From NCBI GenBank assembly GCA_902799075.1, contig CADBYZ010000011.1:1-51734 (forward strand): a stretch of 51,734 nucleotides of DNA, written 5' to 3'. Shown here piece by piece: positions 42,566-51,255 of the stretch (position 1 is its first letter; each line of letters starts with the position of its first letter). The notes below the pieces were generated by a model, which made no database searches, had not been told where the DNA came from, and saw only the letters and a list, made by a program, of their open reading frames with translations. The stretch is from Oscillospiraceae bacterium (GTDB lineage: Bacteria; Bacillota; Clostridia; Oscillospirales; Oscillospiraceae). The translations under genes were made by a program, and so were the position numbers.

Positions 42566-43333
42566 ATGGATCAGAATTTTGACCTGCGCAGTTATGTACT
42601 GCACGGCGGAGAGCGCGTGGCGGCGGAGGTTGTGCGCTCCACCTGGAAAAACCCGCGGGAGAGCGCCTTCCTGCTGCGCTTCGGCGCAAGCTTCGCGGCG
42701 GCCACCAAGCGTCGGCACGACGCGAGGGCCAAGGGAAAAAAGGTGCCGGGCTACCTCACGCTCCGCCTCGGGGCGGGTGAGGTCGTCACGGCGAAGGACT
42801 GGGAGAGCTTCTTCGACGCCGCCTCCAAGCGCGGCGTGAGCGTCATGCTGCTCACCGGGGACGAGCCGCTCAAGCATACGGAGCTGCTGGAGCTTGCCGG
42901 AAAGAAAAGCGAGCTTCTGTTCCCGATCTTCACCGCGGCCACGCCGGACGCCCAGGCGCTCAAGCTCCTGGACCGCTGCCGCAACCTCGTGCCGGTGGTG
43001 GACGTTTCGGAGGCGGGCACCCAGGCCCTGGACACCATGGATATGCTCACGAAAAAAAATATCCTCTTCGGCGCCTTTGCCGCGGTGAAGGAGGATAACC
43101 TCTCCGCCGTCTGCGCCGACGCGCGCGTCACCGCCATCGCAAAGCGTAACTGCAAGGGCCTTCTGTACCTGGATGGCTTGAGCGGTGAGGCGGAAAAAGC
43201 CGAGCTTGCCAAAAACATCAGCCGCCTGCGCACGGCCTACCCCGAGCTGCTCTTCTTCTCCATGGCGGGTGAGAGCTTCGGCGGCACGGTCCTGCACGGC
43301 ACAAAGGCGGAGCTGGAAGCATTTGTGCGATAA
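42566..43333 (+). CDS. Radical-SAM-related TIM-barrel protein lacking the iron-sulfur cysteines
   Basis: A 255-residue protein. Its start (YVLHGGERVAAEVVRSTWKN, then SAFLLRFGASFAAATKRRH) and later parts (VMLLTGDEPLKHTELLELAG, ILFGAFAAVKEDNLS) recall a radical SAM family often found beside TetR genes in Clostridia, where GGEPL follows a CxxxCxxC loop. Here the loop region reads PGYLTLRLGAGEVVTAKDWE with no cysteines, and no C-terminal cluster domain follows. The three Cys present are scattered. Radical chemistry is therefore not expected. ATG 42566 lies 20 bp after the TetR gene. The family link is from recalled pattern and should be tested. Confidence 0.65.
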   Translation: MDQNFDLRSYVLHGGERVAAEVVRSTWKNPRESAFLLRFGASFAAATKRRHDARAKGKKVPGYLTLRLGAGEVVTAKDWESFFDAASKRGVSVMLLTGDEPLKHTELLELAGKKSELLFPIFTAATPDAQALKLLDRCRNLVPVVDVSEAGTQALDTMDMLTKKNILFGAFAAVKEDNLSAVCADARVTAIAKRNCKGLLYLDGLSGEAEKAELAKNISRLRTAYPELLFFSMAGESFGGTVLHGTKAELEAFVR

Positions 43334-43338
43334 AGCAG

Positions 43339-43387
43339 AAAGTGAAGACAGGGTGTGCCGGAGGCACACCCTGTCTTCACTTTTCAC
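43339..43387. terminator. Strong bidirectional terminator
   Basis: A 21-bp perfect stem (AAAGTGAAGACAGGG... with its complement) and GGA loop, ending in TTTT, between convergent genes. Confidence 0.93.
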
Positions 43388-43397
43388 TTTCAACTTT

Positions 43398-44436
43398 TCA
43401 CTCTACCGTAACGCTCCCGTCCTCGCCGATGGTGACGGTCATGCCGGTCTGCACGTAGTCCAGGAATTCATCGCCCAGAGAGTCGACGACAGGCATGGAG
43501 GCGTCGGTCCACACGTCGCCGAGGATCGCGCCGGAGGCCGCCAGGGAGTCGATGGGCTTGGAGAAGAGCATGCAGGCAGGCTGCTTGCCGATGGCGCAGG
43601 CGGTATAGAGCACCATGCCGCCGGTGGTGGAGCCGATGGTCATGGGCAGGCAGAGGGCCTTGCCGAGCATGGGCTTTTTGTAGATGTCGGGGTTGTTCTG
43701 GTCGCCGCGCCGAAGTCCTTGAGGTAGGAGCAGGCCTCCTCGTTGAGCTCGGTGCCGAGCCAGCGGTCAAGCCCCTTGACGTAGGGGACCTCCTCCATGA
43801 CCTTCATGCCGATGGCGGAGCCGAGAAGCTGCGCCTCGGGTTTTTCTTTGCATTTGACTTCGATGATCCAGGTGGCCTTGCGGCCCTCGTCGGTCAGCAG
43901 GCCGAACTCGGGCACAAAGCCCGCCACCGAGCCCATGAGCTCGATGATGCCGGAGTTGCGGTTGCACCTTGCGCCGAGCACGGAGTTTGCGTACACGACG
44001 GCGGAGGACTCGGCCCAGCTCAGCACGTCGCCCTTTTCGGGCTTGTTTCCCACCTGGTCGAGATAACAGGTGCAGGTGTAATCCTCGTCCTTGGTGATGC
44101 CGAGCTTCTTGAGCTGCCGCTCGTATTTTTCCTGGTGGGTGTACATGATTTTTTTGAATACGATGTCCTCCAGCAAACTGGACGGCACCGCCGGGTCGAT
44201 GGGGCGGGGGTCTGCGGTGAACTTCTGCCCGGACGTAAGGCCCGCGGCGATGAGCTGGTCATAGAGATCATAGACCGGCTGGATGGCCTTGAGGCCGAAG
44301 GAGATTACCGTGTGGCCGCATTTGCTTGTGATGGGGACCATGCGCCGCCGTACATGACGAGGGTTTTGACGACCTTGGCCATGGTTTCGCCCTGCACGCC
44401 GTCGAGCATGGCCTGCTGTTCAGGTGTCAGTTTCAA
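43398..44436 (-). pseudogene. Aconitase X (AcnX) gene, broken by two frameshifts and an internal deletion
   Basis: Three frames join. From TTG 44436: LKLTPEQQAMLDGVQGET, the AcnX start. A one-base loss near 44340 moves to the frame VPITSKCGHTVISF...YTCTCYLDQVGNKPEKGDVL, ESSAVVYANSVLGAR and LLTDEGRKATW, all AcnX large-domain signatures. At about 43690-43700 the frame shifts again into KPMLGKALCLPMTIGSTTGG...VVDSLGD, the second half of the swivelling (DUF126-like) domain. The distal half of the large domain and the first half of the swivel domain are missing, so this is not just sequencing error. AcnX enzymes are dehydratases (for example of hydroxyproline or phosphomevalonate). Confidence 0.8.
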
Positions 44437-44561
44437 ACGATCACATCCTTAATAAGAAATATCAGGCTTCAAGTATCAGGCTTCCGAAGGCTTCTTTGCC
44501 GCTATTTTTTACAGTACGGACCCGGAAAGTCAAACAGAGCGTGCTGCCTTATGAAAATGAA

Positions 44562-44597
44562 AGGCCCCGGGCGAATATGTACACATTCGCCCGAGGC
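44562..44597 (-). terminator. Terminator of the surface-protein operon
   Basis: GCC.CGGGCGAAT pairs with ATTCGCCCG.GGC around TGTACACA-type loop sequence, followed on the minus strand by TTTCATTTT. The rest of 44437-44610 has only a short tandem ATCAGGCTTC duplication and no gene. Confidence 0.8.
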
Positions 44598-44610
44598 TGT
44601 TTTACTTATG

Positions 44611-45120
44611 TTATCCCAGCGGGACAAAGGGGAGAATCGCGGAAGGCAGCTCCGTGAGGACAAGGGGCGCCGTTGCGCCGAAGGTGGCCGCGAAGGGGAG
44701 CCCGTTTGCCTCGGCGAAGCGCTGGGCCTCAGAGCCGGCGGGACCGAAAACCGTCACGCTGCCGCAGCCGGCAAGGGCGGAATCGTCGATGCTCGTCACC
44801 GTTTCGGGGATGGAGATCGCCAGAAGATTTGGGCAGTCGGCAAAGGCGCGGGGCCCGATGGCGCCCACATTCCAGGAGACCTCAACGCGCTGGGCGCTGA
44901 TGCCCGCGAAGGCCTCCTCCTCAATGGTGAGAAGCCCGGCGGGGAGCGTGAAATCCGCCGTTCCGAAGCTCACGTCCGCGAAGCTGGCCTTCGGGCTCAC
45001 GACGACGATGCTCTCGCCGTCGGCGATGATGACCTCGACCTCCACGCCCTCCTCGGCCCAGGCGGAGGCGCCCAGGCTCAGGAGCAGCGCGAGGAGAAGG
45101 AGAATACAGAGTTTTTTCAT
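44611..45120 (-). CDS. Small secreted BspA-like leucine-rich-repeat protein
   Basis: A 169-residue protein with a signal peptide (KKLCILLLLALLLSLGASAWA, cleavage after AWA) and LRR_5-type repeats: IEEEAFAGISAQRVEV, IGPRAFADCPNLLAISIP and VTSIDDSALAGCGSV, ending with FGPAGSEAQRFAEANGLPF. The same closing pattern ends the 1365-residue surface protein at 24161. The start overlaps the stop of a 40-codon peptide gene by 4 bp. It is the last gene of an operon headed by a 1900-residue surface protein. Confidence 0.88.
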   Translation of the reverse strand: MKKLCILLLLALLLSLGASAWAEEGVEVEVIIADGESIVVVSPKASFADVSFGTADFTLPAGLLTIEEEAFAGISAQRVEVSWNVGAIGPRAFADCPNLLAISIPETVTSIDDSALAGCGSVTVFGPAGSEAQRFAEANGLPFAATFGATAPLVLTELPSAILPFVPLG

Positions 45121-45239
45121 TGGGTGCCTCCGTTGTTTATTATGTCGTGATCACAGGTATTACCGCTGCAGCTTGTAATGATCACGTCCTCGTTGTCAAA
45201 CGCGATGACTTCCATTTTCGGGGATTCATAGACTTCCAT
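45117..45239 (-). CDS. Conserved-type 40-residue peptide (MEVYESPKMEVI...)
   Basis: A very short ORF with an ideal ribosome site (AGGAGG, 6 nt before ATG 45239), 14 bp after the stop of the large surface-protein gene and overlapping the next gene by ATGA. The peptide begins MEVYESPKMEVIAFDNEDVI and goes on ITSCSGNTCDHDI. I recall similar Clostridia peptides of the form Y-E-x-P-x-M-E-x-I-x-F-x-x-E-D-V-I-x-T-S, usually unannotated. It lacks a signal peptide. The leader-like N-terminus and a C-terminal core with two Cys resemble a precursor peptide, but no modification enzyme is adjacent. Translational coupling on both sides strongly suggests it is real. Confidence 0.8.
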   Translation of the reverse strand: MEVYESPKMEVIAFDNEDVIITSCSGNTCDHDIINNGGTQ

Positions 45240-45253
45240 TTGTTTCCTCCTTC

Positions 45254-48200
45254 TTAACTGTCAAGGTGGTTTCTGACCGCGGCGTAGAGGTGATACAGCG
45301 AGGTATAGGCCAGGCGCGTATCCGTCGGCGTGGCCGGGTCTGCCAGCAGGGAATCGGCAAAGGACAGGCAGGAGGTGTAGATGTCGTAGACGATCCTGTC
45401 GTCCGCTGTGAACACCACATGGTATGCCTTGCCCAGGTTTCCTGCGCTGACGCCGGGGATCTCGATCTGGTAGATGTTGCCGCCCCGGTCGGTCACGGGC
45501 CATTCCTGCCCGTCTACGGTCGCGGAATAAGACGCGGGGGTGCTGTTGAGATACAGGCGGATGCCCAGGGCCGTGGTGGAATCGAGCTTCAGGTAATAGC
45601 GCATGGAGTCCACAAGCGAGGCGTCATAGGCTTCCGGGCCCCACTGGCGGCGGAAATCGGACAGATCCCGGAGCGGGGTGAGCTCGGAGACGGCGGGCAT
45701 CTCGGCATAGCCGCCCTCGCCGATGATGAAGTGGTTGATCCGGGCCAGATACGCCTGCATGTAATGACCGTAGTTCTGGATGGCGTCCACCAGCTCGCCG
45801 TAGCGCGAGTTGAGGTTGCGCGTATCGTCCAGGTACTGCTTGATGGAATAGGTGGTGCGCGCGAGACCTTCACCGCCGTAGTGGAAGACGGCGTTGACGG
45901 GCTCCGCCATCTCGATGGAGGTGATGGGGCAGGTGAAGAGATACAGATCGCTGCCCAAGGCTTCTGCCTCGGAGAGCTTCACGGTGACCACTCTGCCGTG
46001 GATGACGAAGCTCATGTAGGGCTCCTCGTAACCGGAGCCGAGACCGAAGGTCTGGTTGAAGGTTTCGGGCACCCGGACATAGAAGCGCAGGCCGATCACG
46101 CCGTCGAGCCGGAGATCGGCGCCGATGATGGCGGACTGGGCGAACACCACGGATACCGTGGCATCCGCATTGGGCATGTTGAAGGTATAGACATCGTCCA
46201 GACCCCGGAAGACGGGGACGGACTCCTCGCCCGCCTTGACGATCACGGCGCTGGTGACGTAGTTTGCCAGGGGCTTTGCGGTGAGAGTGACGGTCTCGCC
46301 CGGCAGAGCGCGGGCCTTGTCCGTTTCGACCGTGCCGGAGCCGGTTGTGGACAGGAGCACGTTGTGCTTGCCGGTGAGCTCGGCGATGACGGGGCCGCAC
46401 CATTCGTTGATGCTCTCGTAGTTGGCGTCGCCGCTGACCTTGTACCAGATCTCATAGATACCGGCGTCGGTCTTTCTGGGGGCGCTGGAGGTGACGTTGA
46501 GCTTGTCGAGGCTGCACCAGACCTTGATGAAGCTGCCCTCCCGGGTGGTGATGTCCACGAGGTTGCGGAATTCGCCGGTGGCGATCCCGGTATAGGGCGT
46601 GATGGTGTAGTCCTCGCCCAGCACGGGAACCTTCTTGCTGATCGTGAAGTCCACCAGGATATCCCGTTCATTGACGTAGTCGGGGTGAGAGAAGTGGGCC
46701 TTCATGGTGTAGTCGCCCGCCTCGGTGGGGACCCGACTGGTGAATTCCGAGTCACGCGCGCCGCGCGGCGCGTAGGTATAGACAACGGGAATGCTGTAGG
46801 GGTTGTTGATGATGGTGGGCTCACTGGGAGTATCGGAATAGACCCAGTTGTCAATGAAGACCTCCGTATCCTTGAGGGCCTCGTCGATATCGCCGAGAAT
46901 CCGGATCGTGACGGGGGTGCCGTAGGGGACGGATTTGCAGCTTCCCTCATCATGGCTCTGCAAGCGGTAGAAGACCTGATAGCGGCCGGGCTCCACGGCA
47001 ATCGGGGGCTCAGAGAGCTCGTTTTCCGTGTCGTCCAGACTGTAATAGACATCCACGCCGTAACGCGGGGTGATGACGGGATCGACGATCAGGGGCTGGG
47101 GCTCGCCGGTGGCCGGGAGTTCCGTAACGGGGAAGCTGATATTGGCGGTAGCCATGTGGATCGTCGGCTCCAGCTCACGGGGCCCATCGAGAATTGTATT
47201 GGAGGACTTGTCGAAGAGCGCGTAATAATACTGATACTCGCCCGCATTTATCCGTGTGGGAATCTTTGAGGTGTAATGTTCCTCGCCGAGCCTGATGGTT
47301 GAGAAGCGGTATTCCTGCCCCAACCCCGCGTAGCCCGGGTAGAACAGCTCCTGCTCCTCGCCGTTGTAGTAAAGATCGAACTTGGATGCAGGGGCATCAT
47401 ATTGTGAGGTGATGATCGTTAACGGGTCACTGGGAAGACTGGGGGAGAGATAATCATCGCCCGCGGGGCGGCGCGCGTAGAAGGAATAGGTCGTGCTCGG
47501 CGTCAGACCGTCGAAGACAACTTTATCCGACCCCGACCACACGCCGTCCTCGCCGATGGAGTACTCCAGGCCGTCCCTGGTATTCAGGTAGACCCATGTC
47601 GCATGAACACCCGGGTACCAATAGGTATCGACCGTGGGCGGGTCCGGGGGGTCGGGCCGCTCGGCCTTGGCGATGCCTGCCTCCAGGCAGCGCGCTTCTA
47701 TGTTACCCTCCGCCCGGTACCACACATAGTAGCTTCCGGCGTGCAGGGCGGTGGGGACGGTCTCGGTGAAGAGACTGTCGTCAGGCACGTCTCTGTCATT
47801 TGTGCCGAGGGCGTAGAGCAGGCGACCTTCATATGCCTGACCGGCCTCCACAAGGGCCTGCTCCTCGCCGTTGAAGGTCAGGCTTCTCGCCTTGGGCGCA
47901 ACCTTGATGCTGCCGTCCTCCGCGGTGTAGATGAAGGCAAGATCGCTGTAGGCGCTGCGGTTGTAATCATCGGTCTCGGCGTACCGCTGCTGGAACGAGT
48001 ACCGCGTGTTCGGCCTGAGCCCGGTAAAGACGGGGCTTGCCTGCCACGCACCGCCGAACATGCGGTATTCGCCGTCCTCAATGGGGGCGAGGGTGATGGT
48101 GAGGTCGGTCACATTCTCGGCGGTGGGGGCCGCAGGTGTCGGGCGATCGGCCTTTGCCACGGTCACAAGCAGCGGGCCATAGACTGCGGAATCCGGGTAA

Positions 48201-50962
48201 GCGGCGTTGGGGTCAACAGCCTTGTACCACACGGGGTAGGTGCCCGCGTGATACCCGGTGGGAACGGCGGCGGTGTAGAAGCGGGCCACGGGGGCGGAGC
48301 CGTCCGACGGGCCGACGGCGTAGAACATCACGCCGTGAGCCGTGCCGGGCTGCACAAGCTGCTGATGCTGTCCGTTGTAGGTGAGAGTGTAGGGATGGGG
48401 AGGCGTGAACACAAAGGGACCCTCGATGCGGTAATTCACAGAGGCTGTGACCCCGCCCAGGGTGATGCTGGCGCTGTAATCGCCGGGCTCCGTGGGAGGC
48501 TCGGCCAGCTCGTGGCCGCCGCGATGGTAGACAACGGCGGGAGTCTCAATGCCGGGGATGGAGCCGCTGACGGTGGCCACATAGCCCGTTCCGGCGACGG
48601 CGCCCAGCGTCGGGGCCGCGATGGTCAGGGTCGCAGTGACATCGCCCTCGGTGCAGGCGGCGGTGAGTTCCGCCCCTTCGGCGCTGTACTCGTATTCATG
48701 CACCACGATCTCATACCAGTCGGAATAAGCGTCGATCTGGTCACAGATGGCGCGGACGTGGTAGACGCCGGGCTTTGTGAAGGTGAAGGCGTTATCCTCG
48801 TTGACAAGGATGCCGTCCCTGTCCAGCTCCTGCTTCTGGAAGAAGTAGTTGTCATCCAGACGCTTGCCGCTCTTATCTTCAATCGCGACATGGAGCGTGC
48901 CGTTGACGGTGCCCTCTGCGTCCAGCTTTACGGGCGGCTGGCCCACGACGCCGACAAAGCTGCCGCTGACCATCACCTTGCCCTGGGGATCGCTGTAGGG
49001 CTTGTGCCCGGAGACGGTGATCTCAAGGGCGGCGGTACGGGCCAGGCGGTTGTTTGTGGTAAAGGGCGCGTTTGCGTTGAGATCGTTTTCGTAGGTGCCG
49101 TAGACGTCCTCATCGATCAGATAGAGAAGGAAGCAGGTTCCGGGGCTGACCGCCGTGTAGCGCATATAGCCGGAGCCCTCATCCTTCGACAGCACCACGG
49201 GGGCGGGACCGTCGGCCTCGGTCCAGGGGGTGCCGTCCCGGCGGGCGATGATCCAATGACCGCAGGTGGGGTCAAAGCCGTAGTAGGGCGCCAGGAAGCG
49301 GTTCAGACCCTCCAGCTCCAGATAATTGGTGAAGGAGGAATCTCCCACCCGCATCGTTGCCTTGAGATAGTCATAGCTGCCGTAGGTGTAGCTCTCGCTG
49401 CCGATGAAGTTCTGAGACGGGGGCAGCAGCTTCACAATGGCCAGCGGCTCCGTCGGCGCGATCTTGGATACCTCGTTATAGGTGAGGTTCACGGTCTGCC
49501 GCAGGGCGGCGCTCACCGGGGCGAAGGGGATGTAGGAGGTGATGTCGTCGATCACCTGGGCGTAATGATCGTTCGCGGTGACATTGTTCCAGTGAATGGC
49601 CGCGCTGTAATCGGAGCCGGTCTCCACGTCAAACTTGCCGTACTGCAGCGCACGGGACCAGAGCTTGGCCCGGCTGTCCCCCTCAAAGCGGGCGGCGATG
49701 CGTTTTAACGTGAAAGGCGAGGAGACGAAATCGTGGGTCACGACGAGAATCACGGAGTATTCCAGGCTGACCGGGCAGTTATAGGATTTCAGGATCTCGG
49801 TGCCGGCATGGCCCTGCTCCAGGATCGCCGTGGTGTAGGGCGGCAGGGTGATGGAGGCCGTCTCCGAGACGGTTTCGCTCTTGGTCGTGCTCTCACCCTT
49901 GGTCCAGCCGTCCGTTGTGGCGTTGCCCCAGGTGGTACTGTTGGACAGGCTGAACTTCGTGCTCGACTTGACAAAGCCGAAATCGATTTCAAAGGTCTGC
50001 TCTAAGCCGATGTTGAGCGTCTTGCTTAAGCTGGTGGTGTCGGAATGGTTCACCGAACTGCTGACCGTGTTGCTGACGCTGCTGGTGAGATTCTGCGACG
50101 CGGTCACGGGGATGAGGGAGTTGTTGATGATCTCGGCGGCGTATTTCTTGTCCGTCTTCGACTCGGCGGGTTTGATGACCTCGGTGACGAAGTTCCCGTC
50201 CTTGTCCTCCGGCTGGAGCGGAACCGCTTTGATGTCCGTGAGATAGGCGGCAACGGTCACCGTGTGGAAGCCGTTACGAAGCTGAAGGGCCTTTGCGACA
50301 ACTTCCTTCTGCTGGCTGCCCTCCTCGTTGGAGAAGCCGGTCAGATACTGCCACCAGTCCGGCGCGATCTTCTGCGCCGCCTGATTCAGGGAGGAAGCGT
50401 ATTTCGGGTTATAATAGGTGCATGTCACGCCGCTGCTTTCGGACTCGTTACCGTTGAAAATGGCGTCCGTCCAGCCTTCGGAGAAATAAGACGGCTCACC
50501 TGCGACCATGATGCCGGCGCCGAGCTGAAGCCACTTGTCCATAATGGACCGGTTGCCGAGCGCGGGGTGGGCCGTGTCCAGGATACCGATCAGAAAATCA
50601 CCCGGGAGCGTATCCTCGTCCACATAGGTGTTATAAAAGGTGATCTGATCCTTGCCCTCACCGAGTACATAGGTGTCCTGGGCCGGGGCGGGCGGATTGG
50701 TCTCCCTGTTCCAGTCCTTGAGGAAGGGGGAGTAAGAGGTATCCGGCAGGACCGGGCCCGCCTGTGCCTCATCGCTGGGAAGCTCCTGCTGCGAGCCGCT
50801 GCTCCAGCCATGCTCTCCCGGGGGCAAGGCTTCCTGGGCCTCTTCCAGGGTCATGTTCTCCTCGGCAAAGGCCGGGCCTGTCAGGCTCAGCAGCATCACC
50901 AGAGCGAGGGCCAGGGCGAGCAAACGCCGGAGCGCATGGTTCAGGTTTGTTCGCTGTTGCAT
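45254..50962 (-). CDS. Very large secreted surface protein with an aerolysin-like segment and Ig/MBG/InlB repeats
   Basis: About 1902 residues. Signal peptide 1-40 (LLALALALVMLLSL, then AFA-EEN). An N-terminal domain of unknown type extends to about 285. Residues about 290-385 are Ser/Thr-rich alternating strands ending in SETASITLPPYTTAILE, the pattern of aerolysin/ETX-MTX2 pore-forming folds (SVSNTV-type start, TTWG centre, PPYT end). Then come Ig-like domains and repeats of the form LTYNGQHQQL / FNGEEQALVEAG / YYNGEEQELFYPG (about 860, 1030, 1200), an InlB-type repeat (LLSTTGSGTVETDKA, about 1540) and a helical C-terminal domain (SIKQYLDDTRNLNSRY). No LPXTG or SLH. ATG 50962 with AAGGAGG is chosen over 50983. 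Confidence 0.85.
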   Translation of the reverse strand: MQQRTNLNHALRRLLALALALVMLLSLTGPAFAEENMTLEEAQEALPPGEHGWSSGSQQELPSDEAQAGPVLPDTSYSPFLKDWNRETNPPAPAQDTYVLGEGKDQITFYNTYVDEDTLPGDFLIGILDTAHPALGNRSIMDKWLQLGAGIMVAGEPSYFSEGWTDAIFNGNESESSGVTCTYYNPKYASSLNQAAQKIAPDWWQYLTGFSNEEGSQQKEVVAKALQLRNGFHTVTVAAYLTDIKAVPLQPEDKDGNFVTEVIKPAESKTDKKYAAEIINNSLIPVTASQNLTSSVSNTVSSSVNHSDTTSLSKTLNIGLEQTFEIDFGFVKSSTKFSLSNSTTWGNATTDGWTKGESTTKSETVSETASITLPPYTTAILEQGHAGTEILKSYNCPVSLEYSVILVVTHDFVSSPFTLKRIAARFEGDSRAKLWSRALQYGKFDVETGSDYSAAIHWNNVTANDHYAQVIDDITSYIPFAPVSAALRQTVNLTYNEVSKIAPTEPLAIVKLLPPSQNFIGSESYTYGSYDYLKATMRVGDSSFTNYLELEGLNRFLAPYYGFDPTCGHWIIARRDGTPWTEADGPAPVVLSKDEGSGYMRYTAVSPGTCFLLYLIDEDVYGTYENDLNANAPFTTNNRLARTAALEITVSGHKPYSDPQGKVMVSGSFVGVVGQPPVKLDAEGTVNGTLHVAIEDKSGKRLDDNYFFQKQELDRDGILVNEDNAFTFTKPGVYHVRAICDQIDAYSDWYEIVVHEYEYSAEGAELTAACTEGDVTATLTIAAPTLGAVAGTGYVATVSGSIPGIETPAVVYHRGGHELAEPPTEPGDYSASITLGGVTASVNYRIEGPFVFTPPHPYTLTYNGQHQQLVQPGTAHGVMFYAVGPSDGSAPVARFYTAAVPTGYHAGTYPVWYKAVDPNAAYPDSAVYGPLLVTVAKADRPTPAAPTAENVTDLTITLAPIEDGEYRMFGGAWQASPVFTGLRPNTRYSFQQRYAETDDYNRSAYSDLAFIYTAEDGSIKVAPKARSLTFNGEEQALVEAGQAYEGRLLYALGTNDRDVPDDSLFTETVPTALHAGSYYVWYRAEGNIEARCLEAGIAKAERPDPPDPPTVDTYWYPGVHATWVYLNTRDGLEYSIGEDGVWSGSDKVVFDGLTPSTTYSFYARRPAGDDYLSPSLPSDPLTIITSQYDAPASKFDLYYNGEEQELFYPGYAGLGQEYRFSTIRLGEEHYTSKIPTRINAGEYQYYYALFDKSSNTILDGPRELEPTIHMATANISFPVTELPATGEPQPLIVDPVITPRYGVDVYYSLDDTENELSEPPIAVEPGRYQVFYRLQSHDEGSCKSVPYGTPVTIRILGDIDEALKDTEVFIDNWVYSDTPSEPTIINNPYSIPVVYTYAPRGARDSEFTSRVPTEAGDYTMKAHFSHPDYVNERDILVDFTISKKVPVLGEDYTITPYTGIATGEFRNLVDITTREGSFIKVWCSLDKLNVTSSAPRKTDAGIYEIWYKVSGDANYESINEWCGPVIAELTGKHNVLLSTTGSGTVETDKARALPGETVTLTAKPLANYVTSAVIVKAGEESVPVFRGLDDVYTFNMPNADATVSVVFAQSAIIGADLRLDGVIGLRFYVRVPETFNQTFGLGSGYEEPYMSFVIHGRVVTVKLSEAEALGSDLYLFTCPITSIEMAEPVNAVFHYGGEGLARTTYSIKQYLDDTRNLNSRYGELVDAIQNYGHYMQAYLARINHFIIGEGGYAEMPAVSELTPLRDLSDFRRQWGPEAYDASLVDSMRYYLKLDSTTALGIRLYLNSTPASYSATVDGQEWPVTDRGGNIYQIEIPGVSAGNLGKAYHVVFTADDRIVYDIYTSCLSFADSLLADPATPTDTRLAYTSLYHLYAAVRNHLDS

Positions 50963-51007
50963 ATGTCGTCCTCCTTGCTGCATGTTTTTTCATAATAATA
51001 CAATTAT

Positions 51008-51035
51008 ATTATAGCAGTTTTACCAGAAAGTGCAA
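51008..51035 (-). promoter_or_regulatory. Promoter of the large surface-protein operon
   Basis: Minus-strand TTGCAC (51035-51030), 16 bp, TATAAT (51013-51008); a second TATAAT overlaps at 51008-51003. Confidence 0.65.
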
Positions 51036-51114
51036 TTAAAAATACCTGAAAACGACGTATCGGAATAATAAGAAAAGAAAAAATAAAATATCTCAGGAAA
51101 GATGAGAAAAACCC

Positions 51115-51143
51115 TTGCAAAAGAGGAACTTATCTGCTATTAT
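51115..51143 (+). promoter_or_regulatory. rpsB promoter
   Basis: TTGCAA (51115-51120), 17 bp, TATTAT (51138-51143). The roughly 100-nt leader is GC-rich and can fold (CGGGC near 51189 with GCCCG near 51215), which may be a regulatory leader. Confidence 0.7.
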
Positions 51144-51255
51144 ATCAAGGCATTTCGCACGGGAGCGGACTTTCCCCCATGTGGCCCATCGGGCTTGGCG
51201 GAAAGGATGAAGCGCCCGGAGGAAATAACAAATATGAAAAAGGAGAACAAACCAA

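Noticed and set aside
44460-44500. Tandem ATCAGGCTTC copies as a repeat element
   Set aside because: Only two short copies in an intergenic gap; no wider structure.
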